64,000 nt of DNA. It comes from an uncultured Clostridia bacterium (GTDB lineage: Bacteria > Bacillota > Clostridia > Monoglobales > Monoglobaceae). Below the pieces are notes generated by a model. The model was not told the origin of the DNA and made no database searches. It saw only the letters and a list, made by a program, of their open reading frames with translations. The position numbers were made by a program, and so were the translations under genes. Within the stretch, counting starts at the first letter, position 1. Each line of letters opens with the position of its first letter. The stretch spans positions 372,001 through 436,000 of the forward strand of contig CAJTWN010000001.1 in assembly GCA_910580105.1 (NCBI GenBank). Direction: 5' to 3'. Shown here piece by piece: positions 43,628 through 52,499 of this stretch.

Positions 43628-44266
43628 TTATTTATATCTGGATTCCAACTCTTCAAAAATTTCATTCCAGGTAAGCCCCTGTTCCACCAAAACAACCGAA
43701 AGGTGATAAAGCAAATCCGCTGTTTCATATTGTACCTCGGATTTCACGTAATTCTTTGACGCAATTATTACTTCGGCTGATTCTTCACCAACTTTTTTCA
43801 GCATCTTGTCAATTCCCTTTTCAAAAAGATAGTTGGTGTAAGAACCTTCTTTAGGATTCTTCACGCGGTCAACAATTGTATCATAGACCGCATAGAGAAT
43901 CTCAGGACTTCCCTTGATTTCTGTTGGGATTTCCACCAGCTTGCCGTCCACAACCTTACGATAAAAACAAGAATGGTTATTGGTATGGCATGCGGCGCTT
44001 GTCTGATCAACCTTGAGTACCAGCGCATCTCCGTCACAGTCAACCAAAATTTCCGCAACTCTCTGTACATGTCCGGAAGTAGCACCCTTTTCCCAAAGTT
44101 CCTGCCGGCTTCTGCTGAAATAGGTCGCATTTCCGGTTTCTATTGTCTTTTTGATGCTCTCTTCATTCATATAAGCACACATCAAAACCTGACCACTTTT
44201 ATGATCCTGGGCAATTGCCGGGATCAAACCCTTTTCATCAAATTTCAGTTCTTTTAAAAATTCCAT
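43628..44266 (-). CDS. hisIE: Bifunctional phosphoribosyl-AMP cyclohydrolase / phosphoribosyl-ATP pyrophosphatase
   Basis: 212 residues. The HisI half (1-110) has the conserved SRSRQELWEKGATSGH and DCDGDALVLKVDQ..ACHTNNHSCFYR metal-binding blocks. The HisE half (about 118-212) has the NYLFEKGIDKMLKKVGEESAEVIIASK helix. It catalyses the second and third steps of histidine synthesis. Follows hisA by 3 bp. Confidence 0.94.
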   Translation of the reverse strand: MEFLKELKFDEKGLIPAIAQDHKSGQVLMCAYMNEESIKKTIETGNATYFSRSRQELWEKGATSGHVQRVAEILVDCDGDALVLKVDQTSAACHTNNHSCFYRKVVDGKLVEIPTEIKGSPEILYAVYDTIVDRVKNPKEGSYTNYLFEKGIDKMLKKVGEESAEVIIASKNYVKSEVQYETADLLYHLSVVLVEQGLTWNEIFEELESRYK

Positions 44267-44269
44267 CTT

Positions 44270-44986
44270 TTATCTTCCTTTCTCCACAGCTGACTGTAAA
44301 TCAATATTTTTTGTATAAAGCGCCTTCCCAACAATTGCACCTTCCACACCTGTTTCCTTTAACAGTTCAATATCCGACAAATTGGAAACGCCGCCGGATG
44401 CCACAATATCCACACCGGGAACAGCCGCAACCATCTCACGCATCGCCGAAAGGTTCGGACCTTTTAACATTCCGTCCGTGGCAATATCCGTATAAATAAT
44501 TGTACGGACACCCATTCGGGCAACCTCCCTTGCCAAAGCATCCGCCGTTATATCGCTGACCTGTTCCCATCCATGAATAGCCACATGACCGTCTTTGGCA
44601 TCAATACCAACCACAATCCGATCCTTATACATATGAACCGCTTCCTGTAAAAAGACACGGTCTGTAATTGCAGAAGTTCCCAGGATTACCCGCCGGATTC
44701 CGGCCTCTAAGTATCGCCGGACAGCCTCCATATTCCGTATTCCTCCACCAACTTCCACAGGAATTGATACAGAAGCGGCAATCTCAGCAATCAAATCAAA
44801 GTTCGGCATATCACCGCTTTTGGCGCCATCCAAATCAACAATATGAATGAATTCTCCGCCCTGTGCTTCCCACATCTTTGCAACAGAAACGGGATCTTCA
44901 TTAAAGGTAGTCTGCTGGTCATATTTCCCCTGAACCAGCCGGACGCACTTTCCATCAATAATATCAATCGCGGGATAGATTCTCAT
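44270..44986 (-). CDS. hisA: ProFAR isomerase
   Basis: 238 residues, (beta-alpha)8 barrel. YPAIDIIDGKCVRLVQGKYDQQT with the catalytic Asp near 8, then VDLDGAKSG, VEVGGGIRN, and IYTDIATDGMLKGPN with the second catalytic Asp. Fourth step of histidine synthesis. Overlaps the preceding gene by one base. Confidence 0.95.
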   Translation of the reverse strand: MRIYPAIDIIDGKCVRLVQGKYDQQTTFNEDPVSVAKMWEAQGGEFIHIVDLDGAKSGDMPNFDLIAEIAASVSIPVEVGGGIRNMEAVRRYLEAGIRRVILGTSAITDRVFLQEAVHMYKDRIVVGIDAKDGHVAIHGWEQVSDITADALAREVARMGVRTIIYTDIATDGMLKGPNLSAMREMVAAVPGVDIVASGGVSNLSDIELLKETGVEGAIVGKALYTKNIDLQSAVEKGR

Positions 44987-46650
44987 TAAATTTCCCCCTT
45001 TATCTTCTCCATTATATCAACAATTGTCTCACGATGCAGTTTCATACTCACCTTGTTCACAACAAGCCGGGCGCTGAGTTCGCAAATATCTTCCAGAACA
45101 GCAAGTCCGTTTTCCTTGAGCGTTTTTCCACTCTCAACAATGTCGACGATAACTTCTGAAAGACCGACCAGCGGACCGAGTTCAACCGATCCGTTTAATT
45201 TAATAATATCTACCGTCTGCCCTTTGACATTATGGAAATAATCCTTTGCAATATGGGTATACTTACTTGCCACACGCATCATATTGCGGCCATTCATCTT
45301 ATCTTTCATTTCAACCGGCCCGGCAACCGCCATTTTGCATTTTCCAAACCCAAGATCCAAAACTTCATATATATTTTTTCCGCTTTCCATGATGGTATCT
45401 TTTCCCACAATACCAAGATCCGCCGCGCCATACTCCACATAGGTCGGTACATCAGACGCCTTGACCAGAATAAAACGAAATTTATTTTTCTCATCTGTAA
45501 AGATAAGTTTTCGGGTTTTGGTTTTCATTTCCGCTACATCAAAACCAATCTTTTCAAATATCTCCACCGATAATTCAGCAAGCCGCCCCTTTGCAAGAGC
45601 AACTGTTATATATTCATCTGTCTGCTGTTCCTCAGCTGATTCATCTGTTTCATCACCAATTGCTGCCATCACGCGTTCAACACCAATGGCAATACCCGTT
45701 GCCGGCATACTATGGCCAAAATGTCCGGTCAGATTGTTATACCGACCGCCGGAACAGAGGGGAAATCCAATTCCATAAGTAAACCCCTTAACAATAATTC
45801 CCGTATAATAATCAAGATTGGGTATCATACCAAGGTCAATGGAAATCAAATCAGACAGCCCTTTTTCTTCAAGAAGCCTGTAAACCTGCATCAAATTATC
45901 CAAAGCTGCTTTTGATGCGGTGTTAATCTTTTGATAAGAAAGTGCCTTTTCAACCACTTCAATCCCACCAAACATTGTTGGCAGGTGCATAAAAATTTCT
46001 TTTAACTCCCCATCCAAACACAGGGAATCCAGTGTTTTTTCAAGGCCGATAAAGTCTTTTTCATTAATAAAACTGCGGATTTTATCCGCATCTTCTTCAT
46101 CAAATTCCGCCTGGTGGGCCAAACCTTTAAAATACTCTACCTGCCCAATATCAATCTGAAAATGCTGTACACCAGCTTTTGCAATGGTTTCTATTGCAAT
46201 TTCAATGACTTCAGCATCCGCTTCAACCGAATTGTCTCCAAACAACTCAACGCCAACCTGCGTGAATTCCCGCTGTCTTACAGTACTGTACGCCTCGTCA
46301 TTGCGAAACGCATTTCCGATATAAGAAATCCGAAGCGGCAGTTCCTCTCCAAAGGATTTGGTTGCAGCCATCCGGGCAACGGAAGTTGTCAAATCCGGCC
46401 GGAGAGCAAGCATCCGCCCATCGGAATCAAACATCTTGAACATATTCTCTTCACTGGTGGTAGCCGTGCGGAACACATCATAATATTCAAAAGAAGGCGG
46501 CTGCACCATGCGGTATCCATGGGAAGAAAAAACATTACGCGCTATGGTTTCAATTTGAAACTTAAGTTCACATTCATCACATAAAATATCCGCTACCCCT
46601 TCCGGTGTATGGGTCATTTTTCTGTTCATTGGCAAATCTATCACATCCAT
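44986..46650 (-). CDS. HisZ-HisG fusion: ATP phosphoribosyltransferase with its regulatory subunit
   Basis: 554 residues. Residues 1-335 are HisZ, a histidyl-tRNA-synthetase-like regulatory subunit: TPEGVADILCDEC, FEYYDVFR, LRPDLTTSVAR, GNAFRNDEAYSTVRQREFTQ, GGRYNNLTGHFG. After a short acidic linker (ESAEEQQTDE), residues 345-554 are short-form HisG: VALAKGRLAELSVEIFEKIG, DLGIVGKDTIMESG, and the PRPP-loop region of VDIVESGKTLKENGL. In most bacteria hisZ and hisG are separate, and four HisZ plus four short HisG form an octamer. Fusion fixes that stoichiometry. First gene of the operon; the start has only a weak AGAAG site. Confidence 0.9.
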   Translation of the reverse strand: MDVIDLPMNRKMTHTPEGVADILCDECELKFQIETIARNVFSSHGYRMVQPPSFEYYDVFRTATTSEENMFKMFDSDGRMLALRPDLTTSVARMAATKSFGEELPLRISYIGNAFRNDEAYSTVRQREFTQVGVELFGDNSVEADAEVIEIAIETIAKAGVQHFQIDIGQVEYFKGLAHQAEFDEEDADKIRSFINEKDFIGLEKTLDSLCLDGELKEIFMHLPTMFGGIEVVEKALSYQKINTASKAALDNLMQVYRLLEEKGLSDLISIDLGMIPNLDYYTGIIVKGFTYGIGFPLCSGGRYNNLTGHFGHSMPATGIAIGVERVMAAIGDETDESAEEQQTDEYITVALAKGRLAELSVEIFEKIGFDVAEMKTKTRKLIFTDEKNKFRFILVKASDVPTYVEYGAADLGIVGKDTIMESGKNIYEVLDLGFGKCKMAVAGPVEMKDKMNGRNMMRVASKYTHIAKDYFHNVKGQTVDIIKLNGSVELGPLVGLSEVIVDIVESGKTLKENGLAVLEDICELSARLVVNKVSMKLHRETIVDIMEKIKGEI

Positions 46651-46893
46651 CTTCTGTTTTTGGGTAATGGGTTTTAAAGCGCCAGGCGTCTCTTTTAATT
46701 GAAAACAAGAGCCTTCTTATCAAAAAGCGCAAACAACCCAATTCAATCATATTAAAAATCATTATATCACTATCCGAAATTCCCGTCAATACTCGCTGAA
46801 AGGTTTTTAAACGAACTGTCACATAAATATTTCGTTGTTTTTTTAATTGAAAAATGGTATACTGTATAAAGGATAATTTAAGGGGGGTAAAAA
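46651..46893. promoter_or_regulatory. Divergent control region between the his operon and the lipid kinase gene
   Basis: The his promoter on the minus strand is TTGACG (46784-46789), 17-bp spacer, TATAAT (46761-46766). The leader of about 105 bases can fold: ATTGGGTT..GCGC near 46715-46744 with GCGC..AACCC near 46669-46684, enclosing a second stem AGGCTCTT with AAAGAG..GCCT. On the plus strand TTGTTT (46835-46840), 17 bp, TATACT (46858-46863) serves the kinase gene. No T-box motif is present. Confidence 0.55.
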
Positions 46894-47796
46894 ATGAATT
46901 CTATTCTTTTTATTTATAATCCCAACGCTGGAAAGGGAAGTATTAATGGTGTACTATCAGAAATAATCCAACTGCTCTCAAAGAATGGGAATACCGTTTC
47001 ACTCCTCCCAACCCAAAGGGACAAAAATGTTCTGACCCATCTGCCGCTGTCCTTTTACCAATATTCACATATCCTTGTTTCCGGCGGTGACGGCACCCTG
47101 AATAATTTTGTGGAAGCCATCATGGGAATCCCAAAAGTACTGCGCCCGGTTTGCAGTTATCTCCCTGCCGGAACAGTGAATGATTTTGCTTCCAGCCTTT
47201 CAATACCGAAGGATCCTTTAAAAGCCATAAAACTGCTGTTTGATACTCCAATCTATTTCCCCTATGACATCGGGTCCATCAACGACCGATATTTCACCTA
47301 TATTGCAGGTTTCGGCGCCTTTACAGAAGTTTCATATGAAACACCCCAGGCGAGCAAAAATCTTCTTGGCAAAATGGCGTATGTACTCAACGGAGTGAAA
47401 CGGCTACCCAACCTTAAAACCTATCAGATAACTGCCTCATCCAAAACGCATACGATTACGGACAACATCATTTATGGAATGGTGTGCAACACCTATTCCG
47501 TGGGAGGATTCATGAAATTTCAAGGTCCCAGTATTGACCTTGCAGACGGGAAATTTGAAGTAGTTTTGGTGAAAGCACCCAAAACTCTGGCAGATTTAAA
47601 TCAGCTTCTTTTTGATTTAACCACCAAAAACATCAACAGCCCTCATCTTTATTGCTTCCGCACCAATCATCTCCATCTTGTATGCGAAGAGGAAATCCCC
47701 TGGACTGTGGACGGAGAGTTCGGCGGCAGTTATCGGGAAGCAGATATATACAATCACCAGAAAGCCTTGACTTTTTTAATCCCGCAAAAACCGTAA
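46894..47796 (+). CDS. Diacylglycerol/lipid kinase family protein (YegS-like)
   Basis: 300 residues, AAGGGGGG upstream of ATG. FIYNPNAGKGS (6-16), ILVSGGDGTLNNFVEAIMG with the kinase GGDGT motif (about 63-67), YLPAGTVNDFASSL, and a C-terminal EIPWTVDGEFGG. Enzymes of this fold phosphorylate diacylglycerol or related lipids with ATP; the lipid cannot be told. Plus-strand gene with its own promoter. Confidence 0.88.
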   Translation: MNSILFIYNPNAGKGSINGVLSEIIQLLSKNGNTVSLLPTQRDKNVLTHLPLSFYQYSHILVSGGDGTLNNFVEAIMGIPKVLRPVCSYLPAGTVNDFASSLSIPKDPLKAIKLLFDTPIYFPYDIGSINDRYFTYIAGFGAFTEVSYETPQASKNLLGKMAYVLNGVKRLPNLKTYQITASSKTHTITDNIIYGMVCNTYSVGGFMKFQGPSIDLADGKFEVVLVKAPKTLADLNQLLFDLTTKNINSPHLYCFRTNHLHLVCEEEIPWTVDGEFGGSYREADIYNHQKALTFLIPQKP

Positions 47797-47855
47797 CACA
47801 TAAGCTGTTTCTGATTCAAATACAGAATAAAAAAGTTCTTGTAAAAAAGTAAAAA

Positions 47856-47896
47856 ACCATTGTATAAAGCTGACAAAAAGCCTTTTACAATGGTTT
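47856..47896. terminator. Bidirectional terminator between lipid kinase and HAD genes
   Basis: AAACCATTGTA..AAAGC pairs with GCC..TTTTACAATGGTTT and has T-tracts on both sides. Confidence 0.75.
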
Positions 47897-47920
47897 TTCT
47901 ATATAATTTGCGCTTTCGTT

Positions 47921-48592
47921 TTATAAATCCTTTGTTTCTTCCTGTATCAAAAACATCTGCAAATCTTTGACCGAATGCAAAATATAATCTGCGCCTGCCG
48001 CTTCCAGCTCCCCTGGTTCAGCATAACCAAAGGATACGCCCGCAGAATCAATTCCACATTTTTTTGCGCCGAGAATATCATGCTTCCGATCCCCAACCAT
48101 CAAAACTTCCCGCCGGTTTGGGAATCCAAACTGGCAAAGAACCTCTTCAATTACTTCATCTTTATAATTTCGGGTTCCATCCAATTCACTGCCAACCTTC
48201 ACGTCAAAATATTTTTCTATGGCAAAATGCTCTAAAATTTGCAGTGCAAAGAGCTGTGGTTTCGAGGTTGCCAAAGCAATTTTTGCTCCATGACTTTTTA
48301 AATCCAAAAGCATCTCCTGCACACCGGGATAGAGTGCATTTTCATAAATCCCCTTTTCCCGGAAACGTTCCCGGTACTTTTCGACCGCTGCCTCCGCCTT
48401 TTCTCTTGTAAATCCATAGAAATCCATGAAAGAATCCAACAGCGGCGGACCAATCACCTTCAGTAGATTTGAAAGTTCTTCCTGTATATCAAAAAATTGC
48501 AGGGCATATTGAAAACTTTTGGTAATTCCTTCTTTTGGATCCGTCAAAGTACCGTCCAAATCAAAGAGAACATATTTATATCTCATCCGCAT
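47921..48592 (-). CDS. HAD-superfamily hydrolase (phosphoglycolate phosphatase-like)
   Basis: 223 residues from ATG at 48592, which overlaps the yhbY stop (TGATG). HAD motifs in order: VLFDLDGTLTD (about 8-18), ALATSKP (motif II Ser/Thr), K in the KVGSELDG..KDEVI segment, and VLMVGDRKHDILGAKKCGI. The cap domain between motifs I and II is of the PGP/Gph type. Substrate unassigned. Confidence 0.85.
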   Translation of the reverse strand: MRMRYKYVLFDLDGTLTDPKEGITKSFQYALQFFDIQEELSNLLKVIGPPLLDSFMDFYGFTREKAEAAVEKYRERFREKGIYENALYPGVQEMLLDLKSHGAKIALATSKPQLFALQILEHFAIEKYFDVKVGSELDGTRNYKDEVIEEVLCQFGFPNRREVLMVGDRKHDILGAKKCGIDSAGVSFGYAEPGELEAAGADYILHSVKDLQMFLIQEETKDL

Positions 48593-48879
48593 CAAAGTTC
48601 TATGACCGGATGATTGACAGAACGCTTATAGAGAATGAATTTATTGCCAATCACCTGCACCGTTTCCGCCCCCGTCCGTTTGGCCGCTTCCTCCGCAGCC
48701 TCCCGCGCGCTGGACAGCGCATTCTCCAAAACATGTACTTTAATCATTTCTTTTGCTTCCAGAGCATCATTGAACTGTTTCACCATATTTTCTGTTATCC
48801 CATCTTTTCCCACCTGATAAAGCGCCGGCAAACCATTGGCCAGCCCCTTCAGATATGCTCTTTGTTTACTTGTCAACAT
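48592..48879 (-). CDS. yhbY: YhbY-family RNA-binding protein (CRM domain)
   Basis: 95 residues: LTSKQRAYLKGLANGLPALYQVGKDGIT, the GxxG-type loop of CRM proteins, and ETVQVIGNKFILYKRS at the end. YhbY binds pre-ribosomal 50S particles. Overlaps the HAD gene. AGGAGG lies upstream of ATG at 48879. Confidence 0.9.
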   Translation of the reverse strand: MLTSKQRAYLKGLANGLPALYQVGKDGITENMVKQFNDALEAKEMIKVHVLENALSSAREAAEEAAKRTGAETVQVIGNKFILYKRSVNHPVIEL

Positions 48880-48958
48880 ATATTCCTCCTCTGTATTTTA
48901 ATCTTTCTTAAAGCATTCGGCAAAAAACACCCATGTCAAATTATTCATATCCTGATTT

Positions 48959-49312
48959 TTATAGAAGTTTTTCCCATTCACTTTCTTTAAATCCGACCAA
49001 AACAACATCATCCGCAACAAGAATCGGGCGCTTGACCAGCATTCCGTCCGTTCCAAGCAATGTATATTGTTCCTCCTCTGTCATAGACGGCAGACGGTCT
49101 TTCAATTCCATCGAGCGATAGAGCATACCGCTTGTATTAAAAAACTTTTTCAGAGGCAGATTTCCCTTCTCCCGCCAAACTTTTATTTCTTCAGCCGTCG
49201 GATTATCTGCCTTAATGTCCCGGTCCTCATAATCAACGCCATGGCCGTCCAGCCACTTTTTTGCCTTTTGGCAGGTTGAACATTTCGGGTATTCCACAAA
49301 CAAAACCTTCAT
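48959..49312 (-). CDS. ArsC/Spx-family thioredoxin-fold protein
   Basis: 117 residues from ATG at 49312 with GGAGG 8 bases upstream. It opens KVLFVEYPKCSTCQKAKKWLDGHGV; CSTC is the redox or arsenate-reductase Cys pair. LKKFFNTSGMLYR and DGMLVKRPILV with the cis-Pro follow. Length and motifs suit the YffB/ArsC branch rather than Spx, which binds RNA polymerase. No ars genes adjoin. Confidence 0.85.
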   Translation of the reverse strand: MKVLFVEYPKCSTCQKAKKWLDGHGVDYEDRDIKADNPTAEEIKVWREKGNLPLKKFFNTSGMLYRSMELKDRLPSMTEEEQYTLLGTDGMLVKRPILVADDVVLVGFKESEWEKLL

Positions 49313-49326
49313 CTTTGTTTCCTCCA

Positions 49327-49818
49327 TTATAAATATTTTAATATCTCACCATATTCTTCCACCAGCTGTGCAAGTGTATACCTGCAATTCGCAGGACTGG
49401 TGGAGGGCAAAATGCGGCACGGCATTCCCACTTTTTCTTCACAATATTTCTGATACATTTTTCCAGCCGTGGCTCCTGTTGCAAACACTGCCTGAATTGG
49501 CGCATTATGGACAATCATCTCAAGGGGATTCGGAACCGGATTTCTGATACTGCTGTCCGACGCCCCCTCAATATCACACTGCTGCAGAACATCCCATAAT
49601 GCGATCTTTTTTTCTTTCAAAAAAGCCGTTTTTTCTGCAATCGACTTTTGCCGCAATTCGCACTGAAATAAAATTTCCATCACCTGCCAAAATCGGTTTT
49701 GCGGATGCCCATAATAAAATCCGATTTCTCTCGATTTCGGCGATGGAATGGAACCCAGAATAAGCACCCTTGCATCTTCAAAATAAACCGGACCGAATGT
49801 ATGATAAACTTTTTCCAA
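49327..49818 (-). CDS. DNA-deoxyinosine glycosylase (uracil-DNA glycosylase superfamily)
   Basis: 163 residues, TTG start with GGGAGGG upstream. LILGSIPSPKSREIGFYYGHPQNRFWQVM is the signature of the hypoxanthine-DNA glycosylase family (residues 20-48), with VFATGATAGKMY and PSTSPANCRY at the C-terminus. It removes deaminated adenine from DNA. Fourteen bp before arsC-like. Confidence 0.88.
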   Translation of the reverse strand: MEKVYHTFGPVYFEDARVLILGSIPSPKSREIGFYYGHPQNRFWQVMEILFQCELRQKSIAEKTAFLKEKKIALWDVLQQCDIEGASDSSIRNPVPNPLEMIVHNAPIQAVFATGATAGKMYQKYCEEKVGMPCRILPSTSPANCRYTLAQLVEEYGEILKYL

Positions 49819-49821
49819 CTC

Positions 49822-51039
49822 TTATCCCTCCCGTTTCTTTTTTCCCAGCTTCAAAACTGCCGGCACCATTAAAAGCGGAAACAGCATCACCACAAACAGA
49901 CCAAATTTAAGCGGTGACGAATAAAACATCGCTGGAAGTCCACGAACTTTTTCTGCTAACTCTGCAATTTTCCCGGCAAGAAATGGTCCGCCGCCGCAGC
50001 CGGCATCTCCTGCCAGCGCTAAAACGGCAAACATTGCTGTCCCGCCTTTTGGGAAAACTTCTGCCGATAAACTAATCGTTCCGGGCCACATTACACCCAC
50101 CGCAAAACCGCATACCGCACAGCCAGCCAAGGCCAGAAGCGGCTGCGGCGAAAAGACCGTCAAGAGATAAGCGCCAACACAGAGAACGGCGCTGCCCAGC
50201 AGCGCATACTTTACATTTAGTTTCGGCGCATATTTGCCATAGAGCGTCCGGGCTGTTCCCATCAGAACGGCAAAGGCACAAGGGCCGAGCAAATCCCCAA
50301 CCGTTTTCGAAACACCAAGTCCAAGCTCCGCAAAATAGGACGACCATTGGGACATAGAGAGTTCTGAAGCCCCCGCACACACCATCAGCAACAGCAAAAT
50401 CCAAAAAATACGGGACCGGAACAAAGAAGAAAGCGATGTATGCCGCTCATCCTCTGCCACAAGTCTGCAAAGGGGAACCTTTGCAAAAAACAAGGCGTTT
50501 ACCCATGGTATAATACTCCAAAATATCGGAAGAAACCGCCACGACAGCCCATCTGCAAACTGGAAATACAATGTGGACAACAATACGACACCAACCTGTC
50601 CCCAACAATAAAAAGAGTGCAGAATGCTCATTGCCGATGCACTTTCTTCGCTGGGAAGCGCTTCCACAAGCGGACTGATTAACACCTCATCAAGACCGCC
50701 GCCAATTGCATTGATAACAACCGCAATCGCAATTCCCCAAAAGGGATTGGAAAACCAATAGGGCAGAATGCCCAGCGATATAAGCCCAAGTCCGCCCAAT
50801 ACATGGGCAAGCACAGCTGCAACGCGGTATCCCATTTTATCAATAAACTTTATTGAAAGCAAATCTACCAAAAGCTGCACACCAAAATTCAAGGAAATAA
50901 GGACAGCAATCTTTTCAATAGAAATTGCAAATTCCCGTTGAAAGGTTACAAATAACAGTGGTGTCAGATTATTTACTATTGCCTGGGTAATATATCCGAT
51001 ATAACTTGCATACAATGTATGCTTATAGGTAAACTTCAT
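49822..51039 (-). CDS. MFS transporter, 12 membrane segments
   Basis: 405 residues from ATG at 51039 with GGAGGG upstream. Twelve hydrophobic segments; LVDLLSIKFIDKMGYRVAA is the loop 2-3 motif. The layout (GGGLDEVLISPLVEALPSEESASAMSILHSFYCWG) resembles fucose/sugar-permease-like carriers. Substrate unknown. Three bp ahead of the glycosylase gene. Confidence 0.8.
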   Translation of the reverse strand: MKFTYKHTLYASYIGYITQAIVNNLTPLLFVTFQREFAISIEKIAVLISLNFGVQLLVDLLSIKFIDKMGYRVAAVLAHVLGGLGLISLGILPYWFSNPFWGIAIAVVINAIGGGLDEVLISPLVEALPSEESASAMSILHSFYCWGQVGVVLLSTLYFQFADGLSWRFLPIFWSIIPWVNALFFAKVPLCRLVAEDERHTSLSSLFRSRIFWILLLLMVCAGASELSMSQWSSYFAELGLGVSKTVGDLLGPCAFAVLMGTARTLYGKYAPKLNVKYALLGSAVLCVGAYLLTVFSPQPLLALAGCAVCGFAVGVMWPGTISLSAEVFPKGGTAMFAVLALAGDAGCGGGPFLAGKIAELAEKVRGLPAMFYSSPLKFGLFVVMLFPLLMVPAVLKLGKKKREG

Positions 51040-51065
51040 TTTATGCCCTCCCCAAAGTGGTTTAC

Positions 51066-51094
51066 ATTATAACAGGTATTTCAGGGGATTTCAA
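51066..51094 (-). promoter_or_regulatory. Promoter of the MFS-glycosylase-ArsC unit
   Basis: TTGAAA (51089-51094), 17-bp spacer, TATAAT (51066-51071) on the minus strand. Confidence 0.6.
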
Positions 51095-51324
51095 GGTTTA
51101 TCCCTAATTTTTCAACAAATTGTTGCACATCCGCCATCAATTTTTTTCTTTCACAAAATACAACAAAAGCAGACAGGCTTACCCTTACGTCCTGAAAAAA
51201 ACTTAAAACGCTGGGATTACATAATTTTATCCCATTTTATTCAAACTCTCTATTTCAAAACAAATCATATTATAATCGAAATTTTGTTCAAATGGACTTT
51301 TTTCCAAAAAGTGCAAAAAAACTA

Positions 51325-51353
51325 TTGCAAAAAGACCGAACAAACGTTATAAT
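51325..51353 (+). promoter_or_regulatory. Promoter of yajC
   Basis: TTGCAA (51325-51330), 17-bp spacer, TATAAT (51348-51353). The remaining 230 bp between this and the MFS promoter show no gene. Confidence 0.65.
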
Positions 51354-51393
51354 ATTGATTTGTTAATATAATCATTTAGGAGGTACTAAAACT

Positions 51394-51759
51394 ATGGATC
51401 CTAATGCCGCAGTAGGAGGCCTTGGAGGGCTTGCCGGTATTATTCCTCTGATTCTGATGGTTGTTGTTTTTTATTTCATTCTCATCAGACCGCAGAAGAA
51501 AAAAGAAAAGAAACTAAGGGAAATGATCAACGCTTTAAAGGTTGGGGATGAAGTTGCGTCTATCGGTGGTATTCACGGTAAAATTGTAAGGGTCAAAGAT
51601 GAACTCTTCATTCTTGAAACCGGTGTCGGCACAACAAAATCCTATATCACCATCGAAAAAAGCGCCATAAGCCGTGTTACAAAAGAGGCTGCTGCCGCAA
51701 ACGAAAAGCAGGTTACTCCTCTCATTGACGAGGAACAGCCGGAAGAAACCCAGGAATAA
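51394..51759 (+). CDS. yajC: Preprotein translocase subunit YajC
   Basis: 121 residues, AGGAGG upstream of ATG. One membrane helix (about 13-33: IIPLILMVVVFYFILIRPQ), then KKKEKKLREMINALKVGDEVASIGGIHGKIVRV, the YajC signature. It accompanies SecD-SecF, which lie 3.4 kb downstream; in many Firmicutes the interval between yajC and secDF holds the SCIFF genes as here. Confidence 0.93.
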   Translation: MDPNAAVGGLGGLAGIIPLILMVVVFYFILIRPQKKKEKKLREMINALKVGDEVASIGGIHGKIVRVKDELFILETGVGTTKSYITIEKSAISRVTKEAAAANEKQVTPLIDEEQPEETQE

Positions 51760-51848
51760 AAATATTTTGCCCGATTCTGATTTACTTGTACTATTGCAAT
51801 TAAACTTCCAATATACTGTAGTATCAATGAATTTTGGAGGTTGTTAGC

Positions 51849-52262
51849 ATGACAAATGATTCCGTCCGCGGCAATTTATTTGACGTAAAACTTATGGTAA
51901 AAGACCTGTTATTGTCTTATCTTGTAACCATCATTTTATTATTTGCTGTGTCTGTAATTGCAACATATCTAAGTCTTCCTGATGCAGTCGTTCAGGTTGC
52001 TATTGTTGTAATAAGCTGTCTGTGTGTATTCTTATGCGGCTATTTATCAGCAAAACACCGTAAAAAACAAGGATTGCTGACCGGCGCTGCTGCCGGCCTG
52101 TTATACGCCTTTGTTTTGTATATTATAGGAAGTATCCTGCTTCAGCAGTTCCTCTTCTCAACCGTTGTATTTATTACGATGGGTATATATATTGCTTGCG
52201 GGGCGATTGGCGGGATATTTGGTATCAATTCAAAAAGTAAAAAAACAAAAAAGAAAAAATGA
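51849..52262 (+). CDS. TIGR04086-type four-helix membrane protein
   Basis: 137 residues from ATG at 51849 (GGAGG 8-9 bases upstream). Four hydrophobic helices (about 20-42, 50-70, 82-104, 108-130) and a basic tail rich in Lys. The small membrane family is found in Clostridia beside yajC and the SCIFF genes; the role is unknown. Confidence 0.75.
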   Translation: MTNDSVRGNLFDVKLMVKDLLLSYLVTIILLFAVSVIATYLSLPDAVVQVAIVVISCLCVFLCGYLSAKHRKKQGLLTGAAAGLLYAFVLYIIGSILLQQFLFSTVVFITMGIYIACGAIGGIFGINSKSKKTKKKK

Positions 52263-52280
52263 TATAAAGGAGCGTTTATG

Positions 52281-52421
52281 ATGAAAAGAATCAAGACTTT
52301 AAACACTGCAACATTGAAAAAAAGCGCTGCGAAAGGCGGCTGCGGCGAATGCCAGACTTCCTGTCAATCCGCTTGTAAAACTTCTTGTACAGTTGCAAAC
52401 CAAAAGTGTGAAAAAGCTTAA
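52281..52421 (+). CDS. SCIFF ribosomal peptide precursor (six Cys in forty-five)
   Basis: 46 residues from ATG at 52281 (AAAGGAG 8 bases upstream; ATG one codon earlier is possible). Leader MKRIKTLNTATLKKSAAK is followed by GGCGECQTSCQSACKTSCT and a last Cys near 43, giving the six Cys that define SCIFF. The maturase downstream is known in this family to link Cys to neighbouring residues by thioether bonds. SCIFF is nearly universal in Clostridia, and its end function is unsettled. Confidence 0.93.
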   Translation: MKRIKTLNTATLKKSAAKGGCGECQTSCQSACKTSCTVANQKCEKA

Positions 52422-52445
52422 ATTAAAATATGATTTTACACTTCG

Positions 52446-52472
52446 TTTGGACGTCCAGTATGGACGTCCAAA
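52446..52472 (+). terminator. Hairpin between SCIFF gene and maturase (partial terminator)
   Basis: TTTGGACGTCCA and TGGACGTCCAAA form a perfect 12-bp stem with a 3-base loop in the 78-bp gap. No strong U-run follows, so it probably stabilises the peptide message or lowers maturase expression. Confidence 0.6.
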
Positions 52473-52499
52473 TTTGTGTTTCCAGAAAGGATAAGACCC

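Noticed and set aside
46577..46822. Leader peptide of the his operon
   Set aside because: The frame has no run of His codons and would overlap the start of the fusion gene.
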